From Bryum argenteum (Eukaryota > Streptophyta > Bryopsida > Bryales > Bryaceae), in assembly GCA_037043015.1 (NCBI GenBank), contig CM073322.1, forward strand, positions 14,705,601 through 14,769,600: DNA of 64,000 nucleotides. The letters run 5' to 3'. A program made the position numbers and the translations under genes. Below the pieces are notes generated by a model. It ran no database searches. It was given only the letters and a program-made list of their open reading frames with translations, and had not been told where the DNA came from. Positions 12,027 through 22,990 of the stretch are shown in pieces. Numbering within the stretch: the first letter of the stretch is position 1; every line of letters begins with the position of its first letter.

Positions 12027-12415
12027 ATTAAATTGCTACACTATTCACCAGTATTCTTTACAATTCAAACTTCGTCCAAGAGTTGCCCGAATCATATCTA
12101 TGCTGCATCATACAACAAAGCAATCACGATTTGTAATGTTGGACTCTGGATGTATTACTTCTCCATCGAACTTCCAGTTAGCACTGAACCAGCACTTTCA
12201 AGGTGGAACTTTTACATACAGGATCGGACCGGAGAAACTGCTAGTTCAGTGCTTATTTATAGCATCGGTCTTGGCCCTTCATTTCCAGTCTAGATTCTAG
12301 AACTGAATTTGTACCTTGGCCAAGATTGATATATGAAACGCGCACAGATGAGATTGATGTAACGCAGCGCTGACTTCGGGGCACGATGCGGTTCAGGCAT
12401 CCGAGTGAGGTTGTA

Positions 12416-14357
12416 ATGAAGCTGGTGGCGATGTGGACGATCGCCGCATTGATTACCGGCAGCTATGGAGCAAATTGTCGCTGTACAGATTCTAAAGCTG
12501 CTTGTTGGCCGACTCAACAGGAATGGAGCGCTTTCAATGCAACTATCGGTGGTCGATTAATTGCTCCTAAACCCACAGGTAAACCCCACCATGCATGTCC
12601 TCGATCGACCTTTTGCCTGTAAATTCTCCTTCCAATGCAAATCTAACATGACGGAACACATACTGCACTTTAATTCTAGAGCAGACATTCGTATCTTGAG
12701 GGTGTGAAGATCTAAACCACCACGAAAGACTCAGTGGACTTGAGGTGAGGAAAAAGTAACAGAATTTGAGCTGGTTTTGCAAGCTCACAGGATTGTTTTG
12801 ATCGTTTTTAGGGAGCCCTTGTCACGACCCACATTACGATGCAGCAGCGTGCCAGAGCATGAAGAGGAACCGGTCGAATGCATACACGCGAGCAGACAAT
12901 GCAGGCAGCATGCAAAATGAGAATTGGGAGGGAGATGGCAACAGAACCTGCGCGATGGACGCGGCGAGGACGAGTCTTTGTTTTCAAGGACTAGTACCAG
13001 TGCTGGGCGTACAAGTAGAATCCGTGCAAGACGTGCAGGAAGCCATCCGGTTCGCAACCATCCACAACCTCCGCGTCGTGGTCAAAACCAGCGGCCATGA
13101 CTTCTTCGGGCGGAGCACAGCAGCCGATTCGCTCCTGATCTGGATGCGCAAGCTCCACAATATCACCATCCATGAATCGTTTGCAGCAGGCGGGCATCAC
13201 GGACCCGCAGTCACCGTAACAGGTGGGGTGCTCTGGGGCGAAGTCTACGATGCGCTCAAATCCACGGGCTACATTGCCGTGGGCGGCATGTCGCTAACTG
13301 TGAGCGCCACGGGCGGGTTCGTGCAAGGAGGCGGCCATGGCGCCCTCGGCCCCTCCTTCGGCCTGGCAGCTGACAACGTCTTCCAGTACGAGGTCGTCAC
13401 AGCGGACGCCACAGTAAAAGCCGTAGACGAACGCCAAGAACCGGACCTCTTTTTCGCGCTTCGGGGTGGCGGTGGGGGTACCTTCGGAGTGGTGACGTCC
13501 GTCACGTACAAACTTCATCCGAATCCTAACTTAGTATCGGCCATCGTGCAGCTGAGTCCTCGCAATGGTGGAGCTTGGTCAGCCGCAACACAAGAAGAGA
13601 TTCTTACCGTGTGGTCGCAGGGTACAGTTCCGCTCGATGCAGCCCGTTGGGCCGGGTACTGGAGCTTCAGCTCCAGTTCGTTTCACGGCAATATGGTGGT
13701 GCCAGCCACGGAGACAGCCGCGAGGGCGACGCTCACTCCCATCGTACAAGCCCTTTCGAGAATTCCGAATGTCAGAGCCACTTTGTATCCGCTTCAGAGC
13801 TACCCCACATTCCAGGATTGGCATACTGCGAGCTATGAGGTGACCTTCCCGCAGACGGGCACGGATTCGACTGGGAGTTATGGCGTGTTGGGTTCGCGAA
13901 TCATACCGTTTTCGGCTCTGGACGATGCTCAGGGGTTGGCGAAGACTATTGTGGCAGCCATGGCGGGGGGATCGGCCGTGCTGATATGGTGGTTGGGCCG
14001 GGGGTCCGCGAGGGCGATCCGGATGGAGCTACGGCTGTGACGCCGGCGTGGCGAAAGGGGGTGTGGCATTTGACTACTTGGACGGGCTGGCGCTGGAACT
14101 CATCGGAAGAGGAGAAGGCAGCTGCCCGAAAACGGTCCAGAAGCTACGTTGAAACGCTCCAGGCGGCGTTTCCTGACGCTGGCGCTTATGTCAATGAAGC
14201 CAGTGTCGATGAACCCAATTGGACCTCGTCGTTCTGGGGGATGGAGAATTACGCTAGACTGGCTGCGATCAAGCTGCAGGCTGATCCTAACAGCCTCTTC
14301 CTTTGTCGCCAGTGTGTAGGCAGCGAGTCATGGAGCGATGACAACACATGTACCTAA
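12416..14357 (+). CDS. Secreted FAD-linked (BBE-like) oxidoreductase, frameshifted near 3' end
   Basis: Probable flavoprotein oxidase of the FAD_binding_4/BBE family acting outside the cell or in the secretory path. Exon 1 is 12416-12578, the intron 12579-12811 (GT-AG), and exon 2 starts at 12812. The start at 12416 is preferred to 12386 because it gives a clean signal peptide (MKLVAMWTIAALITGSYG). A cysteine-bearing segment (CRC...CWP...GRLIAP...SPCHDPHYD) follows. The FAD domain shows the HD...GRST region (SGHDFFGRS) and the GGFVQGGGHG loop. The BBE segment near the end has FWG, YARL and C-x-x-CVGSE. The long frame ends at 14040, but the C-terminal part continues in another frame from about 13986, so one frameshift separates them: a recent lesion or a sequence error. 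The cysteine pattern looks like fungal members rather than the usual plant BBE enzymes. Substrate unknown. Confidence 0.75.
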
Positions 14358-14724
14358 TATACAAGTTGTCGCTGCTGCACTTCCTTGCAGTGTCCTCACC
14401 AAGCCGACACAGTAACGAGAAGGCGGAAGAAATAGAAAGTTTATTTATAAGGAAAATGATAATGATTACAAAGCAAAACACAGAGTGTGTATATAATAAG
14501 AAATGCTGTTGAAGGTGTAGGTAGATCTCTAGAAAAGGTACTTCTGCTGGTTATTAGAAGCGGTGTGTTGATTCTACACTATCGTAATTAGTATTTGTAC
14601 TAAACTCCCCCTTCAGCTGCATAGTTGAAAATAATAGTTATGGTAAAAAGATTTGTTGATGTAGATAGTTTCTATCCATGAGTATCTTTGATGAATTTGA
14701 GGTATACAAGAACTCTCCCTTGCA

Positions 14725-16375
14725 TCAAGTCGTCAAGGATGCTTGTGGATCTAGATTCGAGAGACTTGAAACATAAGCTTGATGTTTGACATTGGGAAGT
14801 GACTTTGTAAGAATATCTACCCGCATTTGGGAAGTGGGAGTGTACTCAAGGTGTAGTACTTTGTTGATTACTTGGTTACGAAGGAAATGATAGCGAATAT
14901 CAATATGTTTTGACCTATCATGAAACCTTGGATTCCTTTTAAGAGCAATACGAGAGTGGTTGTCACAAAATAATCTACTTGGTAGTTTCAAGGAGAAATC
15001 CAATTCCCAAGTAATAGCCTGAAGCCACAAAAATTCCTTGGTAGCCGTAGGTGCAACTATGTCCTCTGCTTCTATAGAAGAAAGAGCAACAACAGCCTGC
15101 TTCCGACTTTGCCAAGAGATTGCACCAGAAGAGTCGAGAAGGAAGATGTATCCTGACGTTGATCTTCGAGTGTTGGGATTACGTGCCAAGTCTGCATCAC
15201 TCCAACCTGTTGAACTATAAAGGTAAAAGATAAGCTACAGTTGGTGACGTTGATCGTCGAGTGTCGAGATCACCTCCCCAGTCTACATCACTCCATCTTG
15301 TTAAACTATGATGTTGAAAAGATAAGAGCATCCCCACTAGTCCCTTAAACCTTTAAACCTCCATCCATCCTCATCCAAGTTAAGGGGTTAAGGGTCAAAA
15401 TTGTCTCCCACTAGTGACCTCTAACCTTAAATTTTAAAGTTTTCATCCAGGCCGTCGCCTGTAAACGAGCAAAAACCTGAAAGTTTCAGGTCGCCCGTAA
15501 ACTCCATTTCTTTCTGCTTGGACTCATTAAGGGTGGCACACTTTGCCTTCAACCTTTAACCTTAACCTCAATCATCCGTCCACATGACGGATTAAAGGTT
15601 TAAAGGCTTAAAGGTTTACGGGACTAGTGGGGATGCTCTAAGCTACAGTTGGTGAGTGCATACAAAATACCATCGTTCATTGTGCCTTGCTTTTAAATAT
15701 CTGAAAATGTGTTTAACTCCAAGCCAATGTGGAGGGGTTGGTGAAGCCATGAACTGGGCTAGATGGTTAACAGAAAAATTGATGTCTCACCTTGTACATT
15801 AAACCATATATTGAAAGCTATCTATTGCTTCTTTATAAGGAATAATTGCCATGGTTTTGGCTTCCTGTGAGGTAAGATTTGAACTTTGAGTCTTTGAATA
15901 ACAAATTCCAGCTTTAAGTGGAGTCCGTGTTGGGTTGCAATTTAGCATATTGAATTTGCAAAGGAGGTCATAGATGTACTGAGTTTGAGATTAGAAAAGA
16001 GCCTTAGTAGCACAATCTTGTTGAATTTGCATTCCGAGTACGTATTTAGTCTCATTGTTATCAATCATTTTGAAGCATTCAGAAAGTATTGCTTTCTGAG
16101 TTGATAAATATTGGAGGTTGTTAGAGATGAGCAAAAGATCATCAATATATAAGCCTAGGTAAGAATGATAATGGTAAGATGATGACCGTTTGATGTAGAC
16201 ATTTGTGTCAGAGATGCATTTCTGAAAACCTTGATAACTGATAATCATAATGAAGTTCGATGAAATTGGCGAATGATTTTGCGTAACGTCAAAATCCTGT
16301 CTTGCCCAGTATATCTCTAAATCCAATAATAATTTAGATGCTATTCTTCTCTCAGGCACTGCCTCATTGCTATCT
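14725..16375 (-). pseudogene. Ty1/copia retrotransposon relic (RT and RNase H)
   Basis: The reverse transcriptase part (about 15991-16359) retains the YIDD signature in LGLYIDDLLLISNN and the YVLGMQIQQD segment. The RNase H part (14725-15189) retains STSGYIFLLDSSGAISWQS, ALSSIEAE and LFCDNHSR. Between them (15240-15990) the frame is interrupted by stops, a tandem duplication of about 90 bp (15150-15238 and 15239-15325) and the MITE at 15326. No LTRs or gag were found here. The element is dead and lies tail to tail with the oxidoreductase gene. Confidence 0.85.
15326..15638. mobile_element. Tourist-like MITE with TAA target duplication
   Basis: GAGCATCCCCACTAGTCCC at 15326-15344 is inverted at 15620-15638, and similarity continues about 15 bp inward. 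TAA flanks both sides (15323-15325 and 15639-15641). The paralogous copy at about 15225-15240 reads GATAAGCTACAG without the element, which gives an internal empty site. A TAA target is typical of PIF/Harbinger (Tourist) MITEs. The element is 313 bp and non-coding. Confidence 0.85.
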
Positions 16376-16769
16376 TAGAATGTTTCATAAACTGCAAGTA
16401 GATAAAATTTTAAGTGTAGAATATTTGATTTCGATCCTCAAGCAATAAATGGTCATACAAGAATCTGTTAAAATAACTGTGCACAGCAGCAAAGTGTTAC
16501 GAGATAACCGAGTTCGATTGAACATGGACAAAGATCCAAAAAAATTGTACGAAAAATGAGAGAAAATTTTATATCACAAGTTCACGCAAACGTGAACCTT
16601 AGTTTCCTTCTTCGCATGCATTGATCAAACCTCCTATCTACAGGTTATAAAATATTTACAATCAGCTAGTGTCTTGCCTTATAAATCTGTACATGTCTAC
16701 AATCCAGCTGAATCGACGAATTTGCTCTACAGCATTGTCAAAATTATATATCACTCGTCCACGATCAAT

Positions 16770-17548
16770 CTAGTGGAAGATGGGAGCGTGGCGGAACTGC
16801 TCGGTGACGACGAGCGCCAAGAAGCCAAGCATGGCCAGTCGCCCATTCCACCGCTCTGCCTGCGCCGTGAAGGGCCCGAAGCTGCGCGCGTCTGTGGACT
16901 CGCGGTTCACAATGGGCACCAGCGAAGCGTACGTGAACAGCTGCACCACGCCCACGAAGAACACAAGCCCCACCTGCCCTGGCATGTACAGCTGATCGAA
17001 CACCGTCAACCCCGTCGCCTTCTCGGCAAAGAAGGCCCATACCATGCCCACCATCGCCTGCACATTTCCATTCACCCCAATCAGCACATGATATATCATT
17101 CCAAGCGATGTTTGTCACCATCTCGTTACACCAAGATGGATGCAAAGTAGCTTACCAGGCGGCAGTTGATGGTTTCTGGGGCAGCCCCATCGAAGGCAAA
17201 CACGCTGGTGAAATTCAAGTCGCCAGTCTCGGGCCGCCTCTCGATCTCGGGGCGAGGGTAGAACGAGCCCGAAGCGCTCGGCTCCGTGCCCATCACGGAC
17301 TTCTTCTCCGACTCGTTAGTCTCCTGGTTGCGCAGAATGTCCTCACGCGTGATAGTCTTCTTGGAGGCGCGATCCACCGTCTCCCTCAATCCATTGTTTC
17401 CTGCCTCGCACCGGATCATGGCCTTGCGGCTTCGCAACATGGGGAGCGAAGGCGAAGCATATCCCACCAACTGCCCGCATTGAAACTTGGAGCCTGGCAG
17501 CAGAGTAGCGCTGGTTTGCATCATCATCATCGATGTGGAGGCTGCCAT
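16770..17548 (-). CDS. Early light-induced protein (ELIP), chloroplast
   Basis: Thylakoid photoprotective protein of the chlorophyll a/b-binding superfamily, thought to bind pigments and quench or scavenge chlorophyll under light stress. Exon 1 is 17548-17156, the intron 17155-17058 (GT-AG) and exon 2 17057-16770, giving 226 residues. Residues 1 to about 50 look like a transit peptide. The first helix follows PETIN (AMVGMVWAFFAEKATG), the middle helix covers VGLVFFVGVVQLFTYAS, and the third carries the chlorophyll-binding motif AERWNGRLAMLGFLALVVTE. The first helix reads INCRLAM where family members normally have NGR, so a cysteine replaces the glycine. The length and three-helix layout match ELIPs. 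SEP or other LIL proteins are less likely. Confidence 0.9.
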
Positions 17549-17681
17549 GGTGCAAGTAGCTAATGTTCACAATTCCTGCTGCAGTAAACAAAGGCGATAA
17601 CTTTCACAGGTTATAAGTTCTGATTGCGAGGAATGTCACTACTATTCAATGAATTGGAGAGAATGGAGCAGGGGGTGATAC

Positions 17682-17689
17682 TTATTATA
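17682..17689 (-). promoter_or_regulatory. Candidate TATA box of the ELIP gene
   Basis: The minus strand reads TATAATAA about 135 bp upstream of the ELIP start codon at 17548. ACGT-core motifs lie further upstream (minus strand ACCACGTT at about 17743-17750 and TACGTG at about 17794-17799), as is common in light- or ABA-responsive promoters. Position-based inference only. Confidence 0.35.
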
Positions 17690-18102
17690 CGGTTTGCTGT
17701 TGTGGGAAAGGTGGTCCAGGTGGTGGTGAGAGTGGAAGCATGAACGTGGTTGCATGGACGATGGCCAAGTAAGCGGAAAAGAGAAAGCGTCCTCACGTAC
17801 TGGTGGGCAAGCAAGGGCTCCACTTGGGCACTTCACTGAAATGCCAAGTGAAATTGCTATGATAGTGTACTGAAGTCGACAATGCGAGCGCGCAGAGCAG
17901 GTTGCCACCTGTGATATCAGTTCTATAATATAGAGGTAGAGCACACTTGGGTAACTGCAAGTAATCTGACGTGAATATAAAAAGGTGTGTTGTCCTTAAG
18001 TAGGATCTTGCCCCAAAATGTGCACCCTGTGTACATTCAACGGGTATACTGGGTGTCAATCTCATGTTAGAACAGTGAAGTAGAGCTTCATGCATGTAGT
18101 AT

Positions 18103-18180
18103 TTAACCCTTACAGGCCCAAGCATACCCCTCAGGTTTGCTTCTTAGTGTATTTTCAGAGGGTGGGCGTTTAAGGGTTAA
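18103..18180. mobile_element. 78-bp TTAA-flanked mini-element
   Basis: TTAA-CCCTTACAGGCCCA at 18103-18120 faces TGGGCGTTTAAGGG-TTAA at 18163-18180. The TIRs agree at 12 of 14 positions and resemble the ends of the foldback element at 3460-4181. The element has 70 bp inside and no coding capacity. Confidence 0.55.
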
Positions 18181-19314
18181 AAGTTTGTGAATAAAGCAGG
18201 TCATGTTTTCATGCTCCTTCTCATCCATTCGTTCTTACGGATAGGGAGGTTTGGACTTCTTCGAACTTGGTATTACTAAATAATGAGATAAGTGTTTGGT
18301 TGTAGGCTTGTTATAGGGAACTCTAAGTACAAAAGCTCCTTGGTGCTCCATTGAAACATCACCACTTCTCCTATTCTCGCTAAAAATTGTTATTATCTCA
18401 ATACCTTTAACCTAGTCTCAGAAGTGAGTGGCACATATAACTACTTTCAGTCCAAAAGTAACACAAGGGAGCTCCCCCATGACTTTGTAAACAAGATAAA
18501 AACTGAATTTGAAAATGTAAATAAGGGGACCTCCCAAGAACATAAAAATACTCAAAGTGAATTATCAATTAGAATGATAGTGTTTACAAAAAATTAAACA
18601 ATTGATCCATAATCTTTTACAATCCAGATTTTATGAATGTGTCCGAATTTAGTTAAATATGGCATGTGGTTTGTGATAATCCTTCTACATGTTATTTCTT
18701 TTGAAAAAGGTTGGTTCCGTAAAGTCTTTAAGAGCATAGTAGGACTAAGCATTTGTATGTGGGTCGAGAAAATTGGGAGCAAGATCAAAAAGAGGAAGAC
18801 AAATGAAGGGAAGCGATAACCCTTTCTATACCCCACCTTTTCACTAGAGTAAACTTAAAATGAAACCATTTACAGACTCAATTTTTGTTCCACAATTCTT
18901 TAGAAGTCAAATGACATTGTTGTAAGGTAACAAGAGCAATACTGGATTGCTGGCAATGACTTCGATAAACACCTAACAGTCAAATAAATAAACCTTTGTT
19001 TGTTTCTGACAAATGCAAGAAATGTCACATTCAAGATGAACAGGTACACAATTTCAAATTGCAAAAACAGGCAAAAGCAAATGATTTGTAGCCATGATAA
19101 AACAGAATCGAAAAGTATTTTATTATATGTTCACATATACCATCGATGCTTTTAATCCGTAATATTTACTCCCATGACCAACTAACATGACGAGATGTTG
19201 TTGCTGTGGTGTGGAAGGCTGTAAATAATAACTGGGTACGACCCAGTAGTTGAAGGCTCAGGACTAAGAAAAACCTGGTAAGTAACAATTAACAACCCAG
19301 GAGCCGTGGATGGC
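18181..19314. other. Spacer between ELIP and SERINC genes
   Basis: No gene supported. The part from about 19100 to 19314 is likely the 3' UTR and downstream region of the SERINC gene. Confidence 0.4.
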
Positions 19315-22300
19315 TTATGAATTGAAGTCCCTGTTCTTCAACAGTAGAGGTGCTATCATTGTCCAAACTGCACAAACAACACAAGCATGTGCGATGTCAT
19401 CGACCATGTCATAATGAAAGCTCTGATCAATGAGACACACGACTAGCGGAATTCAGAGAGGGACGAAACAGCTCAAAAGACGCCCTGAGGGTTCTTAATC
19501 AGCTTCACAGACAATCTACACTAAATAACAGATTACTCCAGCTTCAAGCCCTTAATTCAAGAATATGCAAAAACTCACTATACAAAGCAGCAGCAAGCCA
19601 TTGGTTGACAATCTTCACCCATGTACTGGTCCAGCCAACGTCAATGCTCCACCTATACGTAAGATGAACATACATGTAAGACAGCGTATATGAAATGCTT
19701 CGGTCGATCAGTAATCAGCTTGAAGTGCTCCATCAAAGAAGTCTCATGTCAAAGAACCTAGGTAGCATCAGTGGACGTGAAGAATAGCACAAAATTTGCT
19801 ACGCATGTCAACATTCAGATTTTAGTGACGGTATTGATGAATTGTGGTAAAAGAAGGCCCGTACTTGTGCATGGTTTGGTGCAGATTCCAGCCCACAAAA
19901 AGCATGGCGAAGTACATTGCACCCATCGCAAAAACAAAATGGAAGAATCCATAACTATACGGGATCTTCTCGTCAGACTGTAAATCCTCCCTCTTGTTGA
20001 ACTGAGTGAAATTGAAAAGTGTCAGTTGAAAGAGCGTCATAAATCTCAAAAGGCATCCGGAAGTAATTGTACAACACGAGTTCTCAACTTCATGCAATAT
20101 GAAGGTTCGCACAATTGCACTACTCCAGGATGCATGGAAATTTGAATGTAGGCATTCAATAAAGGAGTATCAAGGACAAGTGCAACTAGAAGAATTCAAG
20201 AGGTACCGAGAATGAGTCCGAATCGATGCCGGTAGTAAAAGTAGCGAATATTATTGTTGAAAATGCAATCATGAAACTCTGCCAGAAGATCAAGCCACAA
20301 CATTATGAGATCTTTAAACCAACAGATAACTGCAAAAGTCTAACGAATACTGACTTAACTCAATAACATTAGTAATCTATCATACTTACGCTAGGATGTG
20401 TAAAGTGGACTCTTGTATTTACGTACGACGTCTTAATTCTTGAGTAATGAGCAAGCTAATATGTTCTTACAGAAACTTACAATAACAGTAAGCCAATCAC
20501 CCTTTCCGGTTTGGCGTTGCCGTGTATTACAAGTTTCTGATAAAGGCTCGCTGCAAGTAAACAATTGTGAATCAGAACGCAAAACTCATGGACAAGTTTC
20601 TGTTGTAGAACATAGACAACTTCCGTTCACGAGAGGAATGTCTGCAGAGCAAGCATAGTTTCTGCGACACTAATATTTCGACGGAGAACAATAGAAGCCA
20701 AATAGATCAAAAAAAGTGGTTGTTTACCTCATAATAGCTGACCAGCAAAGAAAGACTAGGTAGAGGGATAAGACACCGGAAGGCAGAAGACCTGCATTAA
20801 CCTGTAAGCAGAAGGCAGTAAAACTTGATCTGTCAGTCCTTGAAATACATGAAATCAAAAATGAACTAGTCCTAAGATGTCTTAGCTCAACCGTGGCAAT
20901 GTAAAATCCATTAAAACATGAGAGACGCAGGAAGTGAATTGTGTCATGAAGAACGACAAGAGATTCTTACCTTGGCGTGTAACGATATAACGGTCATCAC
21001 GATCACCAGAATCAGAGTCCATGTAATGAAGAAGATATTCAGCCGGCAAGTGACGCGTGGGGCAAACCAAATATACATCAATACTAACCCAATAAAGGTC
21101 AAGATGTAGCAAGTTACTGAAACAACCACCACTGGAACTCGGCTGCAAAGCAAGAATATCATGATGTCAGTATAAAATATATAACTACCATCACTGACAA
21201 GGACACATTCTGCTGACAGATGGTGGAGGCAAAAAAGCCTAGGGAGAGGACAAAATAGTACACCGATTGATCAAATTGTGCTAATTGCTATGTGGGTCTG
21301 ATTGACCATTCACTAAATGTCACCATCTAAAACAAAGCAGGTCGTTGTTTGTGGCTTCCTTTCACGACTGATATCCACTAATTTGAAATGCCAACTAACT
21401 TAGAAAACTCACCAAGCCTTGATCTATATCAAAAACCAATCCAAAATGAAGCACAAGTTTCTCTGGTAAAATACCATTGAGCCCTATCCGCAGAGGTCCA
21501 ACTCTCGTTCCAGATGTAGACAAAATTAACGATACTCAACAATTGGACAAGCAAGAAAATCCTGCACCCATAAATAAGAGCTAATAATGAGTACTGCAAA
21601 CAAACCTCTACAAATTGATGGCAAATAGTGCATGCTAATCATAAAAAGAACTACTTCCTTGTCTATTGATTTGTGTATTGACTTGTTCACTGATTTGCGT
21701 GTTTGCCAATTTGATCACTGACTTGTGTGTTCAACAACTTATTCATTAACAACTGGTATGTTCACTGATTTGTCCCGTAAAGATCCCATCAAATCCATGT
21801 AACATCGAGCAATGTCACAATAATGTCATTTGACAGTGAATAATTCTTGACAATAGAAATCTTCACTAAGTGAATCACGAGATGAGGTTTGCACACATAA
21901 TCATCATCAGCTTCGTTTGATGGCAATAATTGAACAAAACCAGTTCGAAACACTTACCCAGCACCAAATCTTGCGATCTCCCCTGCAAGTAAAACACCAA
22001 GCACAAAATTAGGAATCACTACGAACTCTGTAAGTGACCTAAAACAACATAAAAAAACATCACTGTTTCAATGTGCTATTATTTTGAACTATCTGATAAA
22101 ATGTGATTTGCTCAAGGCAAATGACATTATAGTGGAAATACAAGTTTCTGCTTATCCATTTCCTAGAGCCTTGTTTCTAGATGATGCACTCCAGCTAGTA
22201 ATCAATTAAAAAACAAATTCTTTTTCCGGACCAATCAGCCTAGTGCATGTCGGAAGAACGCACCGTAGAGCTGAATGACAACCGAAGGTAGAAAGAAAGG

Positions 22301-22990
22301 CAAGATTGTAATAACAATCCACAGAATAGATTTAAGAGGCCACCATCCCGAGTGCCATTTATCCCTTGGATCATCCACACTCGAAGTTCCGACAGTTGAC
22401 AGATACATCATGAAGAAAAATATCTGCTCAAAGGTTAAGGAATTCTACATCCGCAGTTCAAACAAGAACATGCATCCCCAATTCAGAGAGCTCAATAGCA
22501 GCCTGCTACTAACAGCCTAAAATACACCTTAACAGATATTCAGATTAAACCGGATCAAAAGGATACGAAGGACCCGAAACTAAGGCGGAGTACTGCTTCA
22601 GACCCCAAACAGTTAGGGTCGTTATTACATCTTTTCAAGTCTGCAAAACAAGAAAAATATCCGACATCAGCAACCAAAAAACTTGCAGACATGGTGTGCA
22701 ATTCCAAGCACCGTCAAAATATGAACTCTTAACCCGTTCGCATTTTGTTCAACGAACCTACTTAGAATCGTCCAGAAAATACGCTAAAAAGGAATTTCTG
22801 AAAACACAATGAACTTACAATTAAGGTCAGTAAGAGCTCTATGGCTGTAGTCGCGCGTGGTCCAAGCAAGTATGTTCGTGAGGAGAAAAAGTATGCCATA
22901 CAAGTATCGAGCGTGCATCCGATTCGGCCCCTGGCATGATAGACAAATGCACGATGCTGCTGCGTAGCAGCATCCCTCCTCCGAAGCCAT
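19315..22990 (-). CDS. SERINC/TMS1-family multipass membrane protein
   Basis: Plant member of the serine incorporator (TDE1/TMS1) family, membrane proteins linked to serine and phospholipid or sphingolipid handling. Twelve exons close in phase: 22990-22819, 22640-22567, 22423-22264, 21982-21958, 21561-21475, 21142-20971, 20801-20728, 20550-20481, 20278-20207, 20001-19865, 19652-19579, 19367-19315. The product is 389 residues, about the family length. Diagnostic stretches are a Cys-rich N-terminus then ARYLYGILFLLTNILAW, CLGSEAVLRLSFG, DPRDKWHSGWWPLKSILW, LMYIWFAP, LNIFFITWTLIL, VNAGLLPSGVLSLYLVFLCW, YGFFHFVFAMGAMYFAML and SIDVGWTSTWVKIVNQWL. An in-frame ATG at 23017 would add nine residues; 22990 is preferred because plant homologues have short N-termini. 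Exon 4 is a 25-nt micro-exon. At the exon 5/6 join the phase gives Cys where Trp is usual. The HAK-VNAG junction is otherwise canonical. Confidence 0.92.

Noticed and set aside
16674-17150. Plus-strand ORF of 158 codons
   Set aside because: It is antisense to the ELIP gene, whose spliced protein has clear family motifs.
20882-21148. Minus-strand ORF of 88 codons
   Set aside because: It is the wrong frame over SERINC exon 6; the exon's real frame gives LMYIWFAP and LNIFFITW.
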